Notes: generated by a model not told the origin, from the letters alone. Shown: positions 1 through 6,472, numbered from the stretch's first letter. The stretch: 6,492 nt of DNA from VFKE01 sp043758025 (GCA_043758025.1 JAYVOH010000043.1:1-6492); one strand, 5' to 3'. Made by a program: numbers and translations.

Positions 1-1
1 C

Positions 2-1429
2 CTCACGCTCGAAGACGTGCTCAACATCTACGAGCGCGAAAACCGCCACGACCAGGTGCTCGGCGTCATCGTCCAGTTCGGCGGCCAGACCCCGCTCAAC
101 CTCGCCAAAGGCCTCGAAGAAAACGGCGTCCGCATCATCGGCACCTCGCCGAAGAACATCGAACTCGCCGAAGACCGCAAGATGTTCGCCAAGCTGCTCG
201 ACGATCTCGGCTTGCACCAAGCCGAAAGCGGCACCGCCACCTCGCTGGAGGAGGCCCTCGCCATCACCGCCAAGATCGGCTACCCCAGCCTCGTGCGCCC
301 CAGCTTCGTGCTCGGTGGCCGCGGCATGCAGATCGTTTATAACGATAACGAACTCATCAACTACGTCACGAAGGCGATTCAGGAAGGTGGTGCAACCGTC
401 TCGGTTGCAAGCGGCCAAGCCAGCGGCTTGCCCCACTTTCAAGCCGCCCACCCCATCCTCATCGACCGCTTCCTCGAGGACGCCACCGAGGTCGATGTCG
501 ATTGCATCAGCGACGGCGAGACCACCGTCATCGGCGCCATCATGGAGCACATCGAAGAAGCCGGCATCCACTCCGGCGACAGCGCCTGCGTCATCCCGCC
601 CTTCAGCCTCAGCGCCGCCATGCAGGACCGCATCCGCGACGCCGCGAAAAAACTCGCCAAAGCCCTCAACGTCCGCGGCCTCATGAACATGCAGCTCGCC
701 GTCAAAGGCGACGACTTGTATGTCATCGAAGTCAACCCCCGCGCCAGCCGCACCGCGCCCTTCGTCAGCAAGGCCATCGGCGTCCCATTGCCCAAACTCG
801 CCGCCAAGATCATGGTCGGCAAGACCTTGAAAGAACTCGGCTTCACCGAAGAAGTCATCCCCAAGCATCACAGCGTCAAAGAAGCCGTCTTCCCCTTCAG
901 CAAGTTCACCGGCGTGGACATCATCCTCGGCCCCGAGATGAAAAGCACCGGCGAAGTCATGGGCATCGACTACGACCTCGGCATGGCCTTCGCCAAAAGC
1001 CAGATGGCCGCTGGCGGCACTTTGCCCACGAAAGGCAACGTCTTCATCAGCGTCAAGGAACACGATCGTCCCAACGTCGTGAGAATCGCCCAAGGCTACG
1101 CCGACCTCGGCTTCACCTTGTATGCCACCAGCGGCACCGGCCAAGTCATCAAGGATGCTGGCATCGAAGTGAACATCCTGCCGAAGCTGGCCAGCGGTCA
1201 ACGCCCCAACGTTGTGGACATGATGAAGAACAAAGACATGGCCTTCGTCATCAACACCCCCAGCGGCAAGAACCCGCGCGAGGACGAAGTGAAAATCCGC
1301 ACCGCCGCGATGCAGAACCGCATTCCCATCATGACCACGTTGCGTGGCGCGGATGCCGCGCTCAAGGGGATCAAAGCATTGCAAACCAGTGAGGTGCAGG
1401 TGCGGGCGTTGCAGGAGTATCATAAGTAG
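2..1429 (+). CDS. carB: Carbamoyl-phosphate synthase large subunit, C-terminal part (5' end outside window)
   Basis: The large subunit makes carbamoyl phosphate from bicarbonate, two ATP and ammonia channelled from the CarA glutaminase subunit; the product feeds pyrimidine and arginine synthesis in the cytoplasm. The reading frame is open from the first base, so the GTG at 17 is an internal valine codon (TLEDVL), not a start. The 475 visible residues correspond to the second synthetase half plus the allosteric domain of a protein usually near 1,070 residues. Visible landmarks are GVIVQFGGQTPLNLA (from about 62), the ATP-grasp segment VRPSFVLGGRGMQIVY (about 293-350), MEHIEEAGIHSGDSAC (541-590), and the metal/ATP-binding EVNPRASRTAPFVSKA (about 728-776). 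An MGS-like regulatory domain runs from about 1030 and retains the ATSGTG and NTPSGK loops. Relative to E. coli CarB there are about 18 extra residues between KAIQ and HPILIDRF (about 380-450). The gene ends with TAG; rmuC follows after 32 bases. Confidence 0.97.
   Translation, partial: LTLEDVLNIYERENRHDQVLGVIVQFGGQTPLNLAKGLEENGVRIIGTSPKNIELAEDRKMFAKLLDDLGLHQAESGTATSLEEALAITAKIGYPSLVRPSFVLGGRGMQIVYNDNELINYVTKAIQEGGATVSVASGQASGLPHFQAAHPILIDRFLEDATEVDVDCISDGETTVIGAIMEHIEEAGIHSGDSACVIPPFSLSAAMQDRIRDAAKKLAKALNVRGLMNMQLAVKGDDLYVIEVNPRASRTAPFVSKAIGVPLPKLAAKIMVGKTLKELGFTEEVIPKHHSVKEAVFPFSKFTGVDIILGPEMKSTGEVMGIDYDLGMAFAKSQMAAGGTLPTKGNVFISVKEHDRPNVVRIAQGYADLGFTLYATSGTGQVIKDAGIEVNILPKLASGQRPNVVDMMKNKDMAFVINTPSGKNPREDEVKIRTAAMQNRIPIMTTLRGADAALKGIKALQTSEVQVRALQEYHK
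391..430. repeat. Two tandem short hairpins inside an extra segment of carB
   Basis: Positions 391-398 (tgcaaccg) and 402-409 (cggttgca) are perfect 8-base reverse complements around a 3-base loop. Six bases later, 416-421 (caagcc) and 425-430 (ggcttg) form a second perfect 6-base stem, again with a 3-base loop. Both lie within the stretch that adds about 18 residues to CarB relative to the E. coli protein, and the frame stays open through it. The pairings are seen directly. Whether this is a small palindromic element inserted in frame or just a lineage-specific loop is inference. Confidence 0.6.
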
Positions 1430-1461
1430 CAATCCCTCGGACAATCCAAACGCCTCATCCC

Positions 1462-3072
1462 ATGCAAATCTCAATCGAACACGGCATCGCTCTCGCAATC
1501 GGTTTGATAGTCGGAGGGCTTGTCATTTGGCTGGTTCTCAAGGGAAAAATTGCGCTTGCTGAATCTCAAGGGTTAGCCTCGGGCGAGATCGAGCGAGTGA
1601 CGCTATCCGAGCAACTCAAAGCCGTGAATCAAAGCGTGGGCGAATTGCGGGAGCGGTTAAATTCAGCCGAATTGGAATCGAGTGAACTCAACCGCAATGT
1701 CGATGATCTGGCTCAGCAGAGAGCTCAGCTTACAGAGCAGGTCAAGGCAGCCACCAGCGAGAACATTTCTTTGAGCCAACGTCTGGCAGACGAAGAAGCA
1801 GCTAAAACAAGCCTCCAATCCAAACTGGAAACAGTGAGCCAAGAGAGGGCGCAACTGCATGAACGATCAGAAAAGATACCGACCTTGGAAGCGGCACTGA
1901 ACACCTCACAACTTGAACTGAACGCACTCAAGGACCAGCAGTCATCGCTTAAATCGGATATCGCCAAACTCAATACCACAATTGATGCGGAACGAACACA
2001 GGGCATCGAAAAGCTCAATCTGCTCAACGAGGCACGAGAAAACCTGAGCAACCAATTCAAGGCGCTGGCAAATGAGATTCTTGACGAAAAATCCAAGAAA
2101 TTCACCGAACAAAATCAAGTCAATCTTGGACAACTGCTAACCCCATTAAAGCAGCAACTAACGGACTTCAAAACTAAGGTCGAAGAAGTTTATGTGAATG
2201 AGGGGAAGGATCGCAGCGCGTTGGCCGAGCAGGTTAAGCAGCTCATGCAACTGAACACCAATCTCAGCACGGAAGCTCACAACCTAACCCTCGCTTTGAA
2301 GGGTGATCAAAAAGCCCAAGGAAACTGGGGTGAAATCATTCTAGATGACGTTTTGGGCAAAGCTGGCTTGCAGGCCGGAGTTCACTACGAGCGCCAAGGC
2401 AGCGTCGTGACAGATGACGGTGCAGCTCGCGTCATTCCTGATGTTGTCATCCATTTGCCTGGCAGCAGAGAACTGATCGTGGATTCAAAGATGACTTTGC
2501 CGGACTACAGCATTTTCAGTTCAACGGATGATAAGGCGGAGCAGGCAGCGGCGCTCAAGAGGCATTTGGGATCGATCCGATCGCACATCAAAGGCCTTTC
2601 AGAGAAGAACTACCAGGCTCTTTACGGCATAAAGACTCTCGACTTCGTGATCATGTTCGTTCCCCTGGAGCCTGCATTCATGATGGCCGTCACTCATGAT
2701 TCTGAATTGTTCCACCAGGCTTGGGAGAAGAATGTCCTGCTTGTGAGTCCTAGCACATTGCTGTTCGTGGTTCGCACGGTTGCGTATCTTTGGAGACAAG
2801 AGGATCAGAGCCGAAATGCTCAAGAGATTGCAAAGCGCGGTGCGGAACTTTACGACAAACTCTGCGGATTCGTTGCCGATCTCGATGATCTTGGAAAGCA
2901 GCTCGGCCAAGCGCAAAACAGTTTCGACAAAGCCAAAGGCAAACTGCACACCGGCAAGGGTAATGTCATTCGTCAGGCTGAGATGCTAAAAGAACTCGGA
3001 GTTAGACCGACCAAATCATTGGCTCAACAACTGACTGAATCCGCCGCAGCCGAAAGCGAACTGCTGTCTTGA
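1462..3072 (+). CDS. rmuC: RmuC-family DNA recombination protein
   Basis: RmuC proteins are implicated in limiting inversions between short inverted repeats and contain a predicted nuclease fold; the exact reaction is not established. The 536-residue product matches the family in length and layout. A single N-terminal membrane segment (residues about 8-27) has a positive KGK after it, suggesting inner-membrane anchoring with a cytoplasmic body. A long charged coiled coil follows (about 40-210). The conserved RmuC domain begins near 220: GNWGE (287-291, E291), then IPDVVIHL (P326, D327) and VDSK (D341, K343), a pattern fitting a PD-(D/E)XK active site. LDFVIMFVPLEPAF (393-406), LVSPSTLL (427-434) and YLWRQEDQSRNAQEIAKRG (442-460) are further family blocks. 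The ATG at 1462 is chosen because the membrane segment follows at once; no clear Shine-Dalgarno is present. GC in sampled lines is about 50%, against about 65% in carB. No terminator separates it from carB, so co-transcription is possible. Confidence 0.94.
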   Translation: MQISIEHGIALAIGLIVGGLVIWLVLKGKIALAESQGLASGEIERVTLSEQLKAVNQSVGELRERLNSAELESSELNRNVDDLAQQRAQLTEQVKAATSENISLSQRLADEEAAKTSLQSKLETVSQERAQLHERSEKIPTLEAALNTSQLELNALKDQQSSLKSDIAKLNTTIDAERTQGIEKLNLLNEARENLSNQFKALANEILDEKSKKFTEQNQVNLGQLLTPLKQQLTDFKTKVEEVYVNEGKDRSALAEQVKQLMQLNTNLSTEAHNLTLALKGDQKAQGNWGEIILDDVLGKAGLQAGVHYERQGSVVTDDGAARVIPDVVIHLPGSRELIVDSKMTLPDYSIFSSTDDKAEQAAALKRHLGSIRSHIKGLSEKNYQALYGIKTLDFVIMFVPLEPAFMMAVTHDSELFHQAWEKNVLLVSPSTLLFVVRTVAYLWRQEDQSRNAQEIAKRGAELYDKLCGFVADLDDLGKQLGQAQNSFDKAKGKLHTGKGNVIRQAEMLKELGVRPTKSLAQQLTESAAAESELLS

Positions 3073-3105
3073 ACTTCATTAACGCTCAGAGGAACGGGTG
3101 CATTG

Positions 3106-3120
3106 GCCGCCTCCGGCGGC
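3106..3120. terminator. GC-rich hairpin after rmuC, weak terminator candidate
   Basis: Stem gccgcc (3106-3111) pairs perfectly with ggcggc (3115-3120) around a tcc loop, starting 34 bases after the rmuC stop. The position suits transcription termination, but no T-run follows on the plus strand, so an intrinsic terminator of the classical kind is not supported. Confidence 0.3.
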
Positions 3121-3164
3121 AGTGGGCAGCCCTCCGAGCTGACGAGATCCGCCCATCCATCAAC

Positions 3165-3187
3165 TCCCCGCAAGGCAGAAGCAGCAG
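3165..3187. repeat. Left copy of 23-base direct repeat flanking the toxin-antitoxin module
   Basis: The segment begins tccccgcaag and ends cagaagcagcag. It matches 4038-4060 at 22 of 23 positions, the only mismatch being g at 3175 against t at 4048, in the same orientation. The two copies bracket the toxin-antitoxin pair: this one lies 118 bases beyond the toxin stop. Similarity fades outside the 23 bases, with partial agreement for a few bases on each side. Confidence 0.75.
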
Positions 3188-3193
3188 GGACAC

Positions 3194-3215
3194 CCTCAGC
3201 AGGCCCAGGCTGAGG
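3194..3215. repeat. Inverted repeat downstream of the toxin gene
   Basis: cctcagc (3194-3200) and gctgagg (3209-3215) form a perfect 7-base stem with an 8-base loop, about 90 bases past the toxin stop on the minus strand. It could help end the toxin-antitoxin transcript or protect its 3' end, but there is no T-run on the minus strand, so the role is open. Confidence 0.4.
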
Positions 3216-3304
3216 CCGTGGAGAGCTTGGGCTTCGCAGGCTTGCTCAGAAGTTCCCGGCGGACTTCATACTCCTCGTGGAGCGCAGGGTAAATGCGCTG
3301 ATCC

Positions 3305-3724
3305 TCACGGACGCCTAATCTCTGGATCACCCTCGCGATGCAGATGTTGAAAATCGCTGAGATTGATCGTGTAGAGGATGTCCGCCTTGGTCTTCCTGGC
3401 GGCGACCAGATGCATGTAATCGTAAACGCCACCGCCACGGACGCCATGTTTCCTCGCCAGCCGGAGCGCAGCCAGGAGTTCCGCAAAGCCAAGTTCAATG
3501 ACCTGAACTCGCGGCAGGACCGTTTCGCTCAGTAGCTGTGCGGCGAAATCAGCGTCCACTTTCACGCCAAGCCTGCCGCCGGTCAACGTGGAGAACGTTT
3601 CCAATAACGCATGGGCATAGACCACGTTACCGCTCTGCATGAGCAGAGCCAGACACTCCGCATGCCTGTCTTCATCGGGTGCGAGCGCAGCGACTAGGAT
3701 AGAACTGTCGAGCAGCACACTCAT
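3305..3724 (-). CDS. PIN-domain ribonuclease toxin, VapC-like
   Basis: The 139-residue product is a small PIN-domain protein of the VapC toxin type, a Mg-dependent ribonuclease that blocks translation when freed from its antitoxin. Acidic residues expected for the active site are visible: D6 in VLLDSSILVAAL, E42 in HALLETFSTLTGGRLG, D102 in GVYDYMHLVAA, and near the C-terminus TINLSDF, where N121 sits at the frequently variable fourth position and D124 is nearby. Length is typical for the family and the gene looks intact. Its ATG overlaps the TGA of the upstream antitoxin as ATGA (3721-3724), implying translational coupling. Expression is expected to be autoregulated by the antitoxin-toxin complex. 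The target RNA cannot be told from sequence. I leave the symbol empty because PIN toxins are often named loosely; vapC would be the usual choice. Confidence 0.9.
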   Translation of the reverse strand: MSVLLDSSILVAALAPDEDRHAECLALLMQSGNVVYAHALLETFSTLTGGRLGVKVDADFAAQLLSETVLPRVQVIELGFAELLAALRLARKHGVRGGGVYDYMHLVAARKTKADILYTINLSDFQHLHREGDPEIRRP

Positions 3725-3987
3725 CGACGCAGCGCTCGTTCAGCCTGCTCGTTACGGTCAGCACGGATGGCGGTTCCGGCGTCCATTTTGATGCCAAGCT
3801 TTGGCAGCACCAGAACGCCATTCTCTAGCACTCCCTCCGTGACCACCGGAATGTCCTTCACAATCTCGATGCGATCCGAAGTCACCTCGGCACGTAGGCG
3901 CACGCCAGGCTCCACGCCGAAGATACGCTTCAGGGCATCGGGCAGAATAATCTGTCCGGCATCGTCAATGGTAAACGTCGCAGTCAT
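3721..3987 (-). CDS. AbrB/SpoVT-type antitoxin, VapB-like
   Basis: An 88-residue protein whose N-terminal half is a swapped-hairpin AbrB/SpoVT DNA-binding domain: FTIDDAGQIILPDALKRIFG followed by VEPGVRLRAEV and DRIEIV (residues about 5-43). The C-terminal tail (about 44-88, VVTEGVLENGVLVLPKLGIK…ERALRR) would wrap the toxin and neutralise it. The frame extends upstream to a GTG at 4035, but the ATG at 3987 is preferred because the canonical domain starts right there. A GGAGG on the minus strand lies about 17 bases upstream, too far to be an ideal ribosome site. It is the first gene of a two-gene unit with the PIN toxin, the standard antitoxin-first order, and probably represses its own promoter. 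One copy of the 23-base direct repeat begins about 50 bases upstream of this start. Confidence 0.88.
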   Translation of the reverse strand: MTATFTIDDAGQIILPDALKRIFGVEPGVRLRAEVTSDRIEIVKDIPVVTEGVLENGVLVLPKLGIKMDAGTAIRADRNEQAERALRR

Positions 3988-4037
3988 GGGCCTGATATTG
4001 CCATCCTCCGCCTCAAATCGCAAGCCCGCCTTCACAA

Positions 4038-4060
4038 TCCCCGCAAGTCAGAAGCAGCAG
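4038..4060. repeat. Right copy of 23-base direct repeat flanking the toxin-antitoxin module
   Basis: This segment matches 3165-3187 at 22 of 23 positions in direct orientation. It lies between the antitoxin start and the divergent L,D-transpeptidase gene. The distance between corresponding bases of the two copies is 873. It overlaps the probable control region of the antitoxin, so a regulatory role is an alternative to a recombination or insertion footprint. Confidence 0.75.
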
Positions 4061-4084
4061 AAACAAATCACATCACGTTTGTCA

Positions 4085-4113
4085 TTGATAAAACTGCGCA
4101 GCGGAGCCATAGG
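4085..4113 (+). promoter_or_regulatory. Weak sigma-70-like promoter candidate for the L,D-transpeptidase gene
   Basis: TTGATA (4085-4090) is one base off the -35 consensus and is followed 17 bases later by CATAGG, a poor -10 match. The 4121-4156 stretch before the start codon is strikingly AT-rich for this GC-rich region (runs of A and T, an aaaatttt palindrome), as expected of a promoter or leader. The exact boxes are uncertain. Confidence 0.2.
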
Positions 4114-4156
4114 CAAAACGCTGTGTAAAAATTTTGTAGTTAAAATAATTCAAAAC

Positions 4157-5203
4157 ATGAAAACTAAAATCCTGAAGTCATTCGCGCTGGCGTTACTGGC
4201 AGCTGTCACCTCTTGCTCAACCAGCCATACTGGTCTGGATCTTACGGTGAGCCAGAAGCCGACAAAGGCCGGTGAAATGGCGCAACCATCTTTCCACACG
4301 AAAGGCACACCCACGGGCAAACCGACAGGCCCGCTCAAGCCGGGCGAGTATTGGTGGAATCCGCAGCTCTCGCCCGCGGGTCCGGTGGTGGTGCTGGTGA
4401 GCCTGCCGCTACAAACGGTCAGCGTTTATCGCAACGGCATTCTGGTCGGTCGTTCTTCAGTCAGCACGGGCGCGAAGGGTCATGAAACACCGGCGGGTGT
4501 CTTCACGATCTTGGAAAAAAATCAGACGCATTACTCGAAAACTTACGATGACGCGCCGATGCCAAACATGCAGCGGCTGACATGGAATGGAGTCGCGATG
4601 CATTCGGGCAATCTTCCCGGCCATGCCGCCAGCCACGGCTGCATTCGCATGCCTTATGATTTCTCGACGTTGCTCTTCTCCATCACCACGCGGGGAGCCA
4701 CGGTGGTCATCGGTGATGCTAGGAACACGCAGCCGCACTTCGCGGCGAATCCTGGCTTGATGCTGGCACCGAAAGATTTTAATCCCGCGATGCTCAAACC
4801 GATGGCCAAAGGCGAATACGACTGGCGTCCAGAACGCAGCAGCAAAGGCCCTGTCACCATCCTCGTCAGTTCGGCGGACGGTTTGATTTATGTTTATCGC
4901 AACGGGGAGCCGATCGGTCGTGCGTCCGTTTCGGTGAAGGGCAGACTCGGGGACCAAGTCTTCACGTTGCTTGATGGTGTAGGCAAAGGATCGAGCCCCT
5001 ATGCACCAGGTCATGCCGCGCGGAGATGGATGAGTGTGAGCGGCGGCGGCAACTCGCCTCATGATCTGGCACCGAAGGTGAAGTTCTCTCCCGAATTCGC
5101 CCAAAAGCTCGATGACGTGCTGTCCTCGGGCGCGACCATTATCGTGACCGACAAGCCAGCGGCCCGCAAGTCATTGCGCGATATCAGTATTCTCACCAAT
5201 TAA
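4157..5203 (+). CDS. Lipoprotein L,D-transpeptidase (YkuD) with a degenerate second domain copy
   Basis: The 348-residue product is an L,D-transpeptidase, an envelope enzyme that forms 3-3 cross-links in peptidoglycan or attaches proteins to it. Residues 1-20 are a lipoprotein signal: MKTK, a hydrophobic run, then the lipobox VTSC with C20. The YkuD domain (about 76-188) carries the catalytic signature MHSGNLPGHAASHGCIRMP, with H149, H160, C162 and R164. A second unit (about 216-333) repeats the start of the first: GEYDWRP, GPVTILV, VYVYRNG-type core and VFTLL parallel GEYWWNP, GPVVVLV, VYRNG and VFTIL. It lacks any SHGC motif, so it should be catalytically dead. A 14-base identity at DNA level (4424-4437 and 4892-4905) survives between the copies. 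The frame is open back to 3767, but that part is a shadow of the antitoxin; ATG 4157 is chosen for the signal peptide. No clear Shine-Dalgarno is seen. Full-length and apparently intact. Confidence 0.92.
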   Translation: MKTKILKSFALALLAAVTSCSTSHTGLDLTVSQKPTKAGEMAQPSFHTKGTPTGKPTGPLKPGEYWWNPQLSPAGPVVVLVSLPLQTVSVYRNGILVGRSSVSTGAKGHETPAGVFTILEKNQTHYSKTYDDAPMPNMQRLTWNGVAMHSGNLPGHAASHGCIRMPYDFSTLLFSITTRGATVVIGDARNTQPHFAANPGLMLAPKDFNPAMLKPMAKGEYDWRPERSSKGPVTILVSSADGLIYVYRNGEPIGRASVSVKGRLGDQVFTLLDGVGKGSSPYAPGHAARRWMSVSGGGNSPHDLAPKVKFSPEFAQKLDDVLSSGATIIVTDKPAARKSLRDISILTN

Positions 5204-5464
5204 ACAGATTGTCCGGGCACTTTTAGAGCATTTTGACATCTGCCGGTGAACGGCAAAACCAGACGGCGTTTGGCGTGTCCGAAAGCGCCGATGCGATGCC
5301 AGCCCTCGGTCGCCAGGTTCGTCGAAAGATCGCGTCCATCTCGACGTTGCTCTCAGCGAAGAATAGCAAAACTGCCACCGCATCAGCTTCCATCGTCTGC
5401 GCGGCGGCGTGCTTCAGCTCAATCTCGCGGCACTCCCCCTTAAATAACATCACTGTTCCCCATC
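5204..5464. other. Intergenic region before the sulfatase gene, no convincing gene
   Basis: These 261 bases hold no gene I can support. Minus-strand 5453-5223 is an open frame of 76 codons (starting MMLFKGECREIELK) with some protein-like character, but no recognisable motif and no clear ribosome site. A short stem, tgccg (5241-5245) with cggca (5251-5255), follows the transpeptidase gene without a T-run. The final 25 bases before the sulfatase are AT-richer (taaataac) and may hold its promoter, but no convincing pair of boxes is visible. Confidence 0.5.
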
Positions 5465-6406
5465 ATGAAAACTGCTTCCCTCGCCTTCGCGCTTTTGCTG
5501 TGTATCGCCTTTCCACTTTCTGCCGCCGACAAGCCCAACATCATCGTCATTCTTGTGGATGACATGGGCTTTTCCGATCTCGGCTGCTATGGCTCCGAGA
5601 TTCCCACGCCGAACCTCGACGCGCTTGGAGCGAACGGGTTGCGCTTCACCCAGTTCTACAATACCGGCCGCTGCTGTCCCACTCGCGCTGCCTTGCTCAC
5701 GGGTTTGTATTCCCATCAGACCGGCGTCGGGCACATGACCGAGGACAAGGGCCAGCCCGGATATCGGGGGCGGCTCAACGACTCATGTGTCACCATTGCG
5801 GAGGTGCTCAAACCCGCGGGCTATTTCACCGCGATGACCGGTAAATGGCACGTCGGGCAGAATTTTGGTGTCACTCCTACGACACGCGGATTCGAGCGCA
5901 GCCTCAATGCGGCGGCCGGGGGCTTCTACCTCCCGACGGGTCCGCGCGCCGAGCTGTTTTTGAACGGTGAAAAAATCGCGAACGACGACGCGCGGTTGCC
6001 GAAGGGATGGTATAGCACCGACCTCTGGACGACGTTCGGGTTGAAGTTCATCGACGAGGCGCTCGCGGAGAAGAAGCCGTTCTATCTCCATCTCTGCCAC
6101 AACGCGCCGCACTTCCCGTTGCAGGCCCCGGCGGAGGAGATCGCCAAGTTCCGCGGCAAATACAAAGCCGGCTGGGGCGCGATTCGCGATGCGCGTTATG
6201 CGAAGCAGCTCGAGCTCGGCATCACCGACAAGGCCTGGGCCAAATCGCCGCGGCCGCAGGAAGTCCAGGGGTGGAAAGATGTCTCCGCCGTGGAGCAGGA
6301 TCGTTTCGATCATTTAATGGCCACCTATGCTGCGGTTGTGCATCACATGGACAAGGCCGTGGGCGATCTCGTCGCCGGACTGAAGCAGCGCGGCGTGCTA
6401 GTGTAG
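5465..6406 (+). CDS. Exported sulfatase, truncated at the 3' end by an insertion sequence
   Basis: Family sulfatases hydrolyse sulfate esters, often of polysaccharides, in the periplasm or outside the cell. A signal peptide spans residues 1-21 (ending PLSAA). Visible motifs are metal-binding VDDMGFSDLGCYG (D32, D33), the formylglycine site CCPTR (C70, P72, R74; LLTGLYSHQTGVGHM follows), MTGKWHVG (K127, H129) and NAPHFPL (H216). C70 would need conversion to formylglycine by a maturation enzyme not encoded here. The frame stops after 313 residues, whereas such enzymes usually have about 450-550. The last family-like residues are HHMDKAVGDLVAGLKQRGVL; the expected continuation with the metal-binding DNGG motif is missing. 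The terminal valine and TAG come from sequence that looks like the end of an insertion sequence. The product is therefore likely inactive, and the gene best regarded as a disrupted 5' fragment. The ATG at 5465 is set by the signal peptide; no clear Shine-Dalgarno is seen. The specific sulfate substrate is unknown. Confidence 0.9.
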   Translation: MKTASLAFALLLCIAFPLSAADKPNIIVILVDDMGFSDLGCYGSEIPTPNLDALGANGLRFTQFYNTGRCCPTRAALLTGLYSHQTGVGHMTEDKGQPGYRGRLNDSCVTIAEVLKPAGYFTAMTGKWHVGQNFGVTPTTRGFERSLNAAAGGFYLPTGPRAELFLNGEKIANDDARLPKGWYSTDLWTTFGLKFIDEALAEKKPFYLHLCHNAPHFPLQAPAEEIAKFRGKYKAGWGAIRDARYAKQLELGITDKAWAKSPRPQEVQGWKDVSAVEQDRFDHLMATYAAVVHHMDKAVGDLVAGLKQRGVLV

Positions 6407-6457
6407 TGCGCGTGAAATAGTATAACAAACTAGTTGCACTTGATGTGTTAAGGTGTG

Positions 6458-6472
6458 GGCATGCGTCATGCC
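6458..6472 (+). promoter_or_regulatory. Hairpin covering the putative transposase start codon
   Basis: ggcatg (6458-6463) pairs perfectly with catgcc (6467-6472) around a cgt loop, and the ATG start codon at 6461-6463 lies inside the left arm. In RNA this could hide the start and lower transposase translation, as known in principle for other insertion sequences. The pairing is seen; the function is inferred. Confidence 0.35.

Larger units (their letters stand above)
3073..3304. other. Convergent intergenic region between rmuC and the toxin gene
   Basis: These 232 bases separate the stop of rmuC from the stop of the minus-strand toxin gene. I see no gene with a credible start. They hold two small perfect hairpins (3106-3120 and 3194-3215) and one copy of a 23-base direct repeat (3165-3187). 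The minus-strand frame from about 3340 down to 3198 reads like protein (…RIYPALHEEYEVRRELL…) but has no start codon of its own and overlaps the end of the toxin gene, so at most it is a gene relic. Confidence 0.55.

Noticed and set aside
439..864. Minus-strand open frame of 141 codons opposite carB
   Set aside because: Antisense reading of a strongly conserved gene, no motif of its own.
502..1392. Long plus-strand open frame of 296 codons inside carB
   Set aside because: Very rich in R, H, Q and P, as expected from an out-of-frame reading of GC-rich carB; the carB frame has full family similarity.
3165..3187. Direct repeat as an integron attC site or CRISPR repeat
   Set aside because: Only two copies 873 bases apart, with no GTTRRRY core, no integrase and no array of regular spacers.
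3987..4035. Longer antitoxin starting at GTG 4035
   Set aside because: The AbrB-like domain begins at ATG 3987 as usual for the family; the 16 extra residues add no recognisable feature.
3767..4156. N-terminal extension of the L,D-transpeptidase frame back to 3767
   Set aside because: It runs antisense through the antitoxin gene and would bury the lipoprotein signal peptide that starts cleanly at ATG 4157.
4457..5104. Minus-strand open frame of 215 codons opposite the L,D-transpeptidase gene
   Set aside because: Antisense shadow; the plus strand carries the signal peptide and the SHGC catalytic motif.
5233..5238. Perfect TTGACA, possible -35 box in the gap before the sulfatase
   Set aside because: No acceptable -10 box 16-18 bases downstream (aaaacc region), and it lies over 220 bases from the sulfatase start.
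5783..6313. Minus-strand open frame of 176 codons opposite the sulfatase gene
   Set aside because: Antisense shadow rich in R, E and L; the plus strand has continuous sulfatase motifs.
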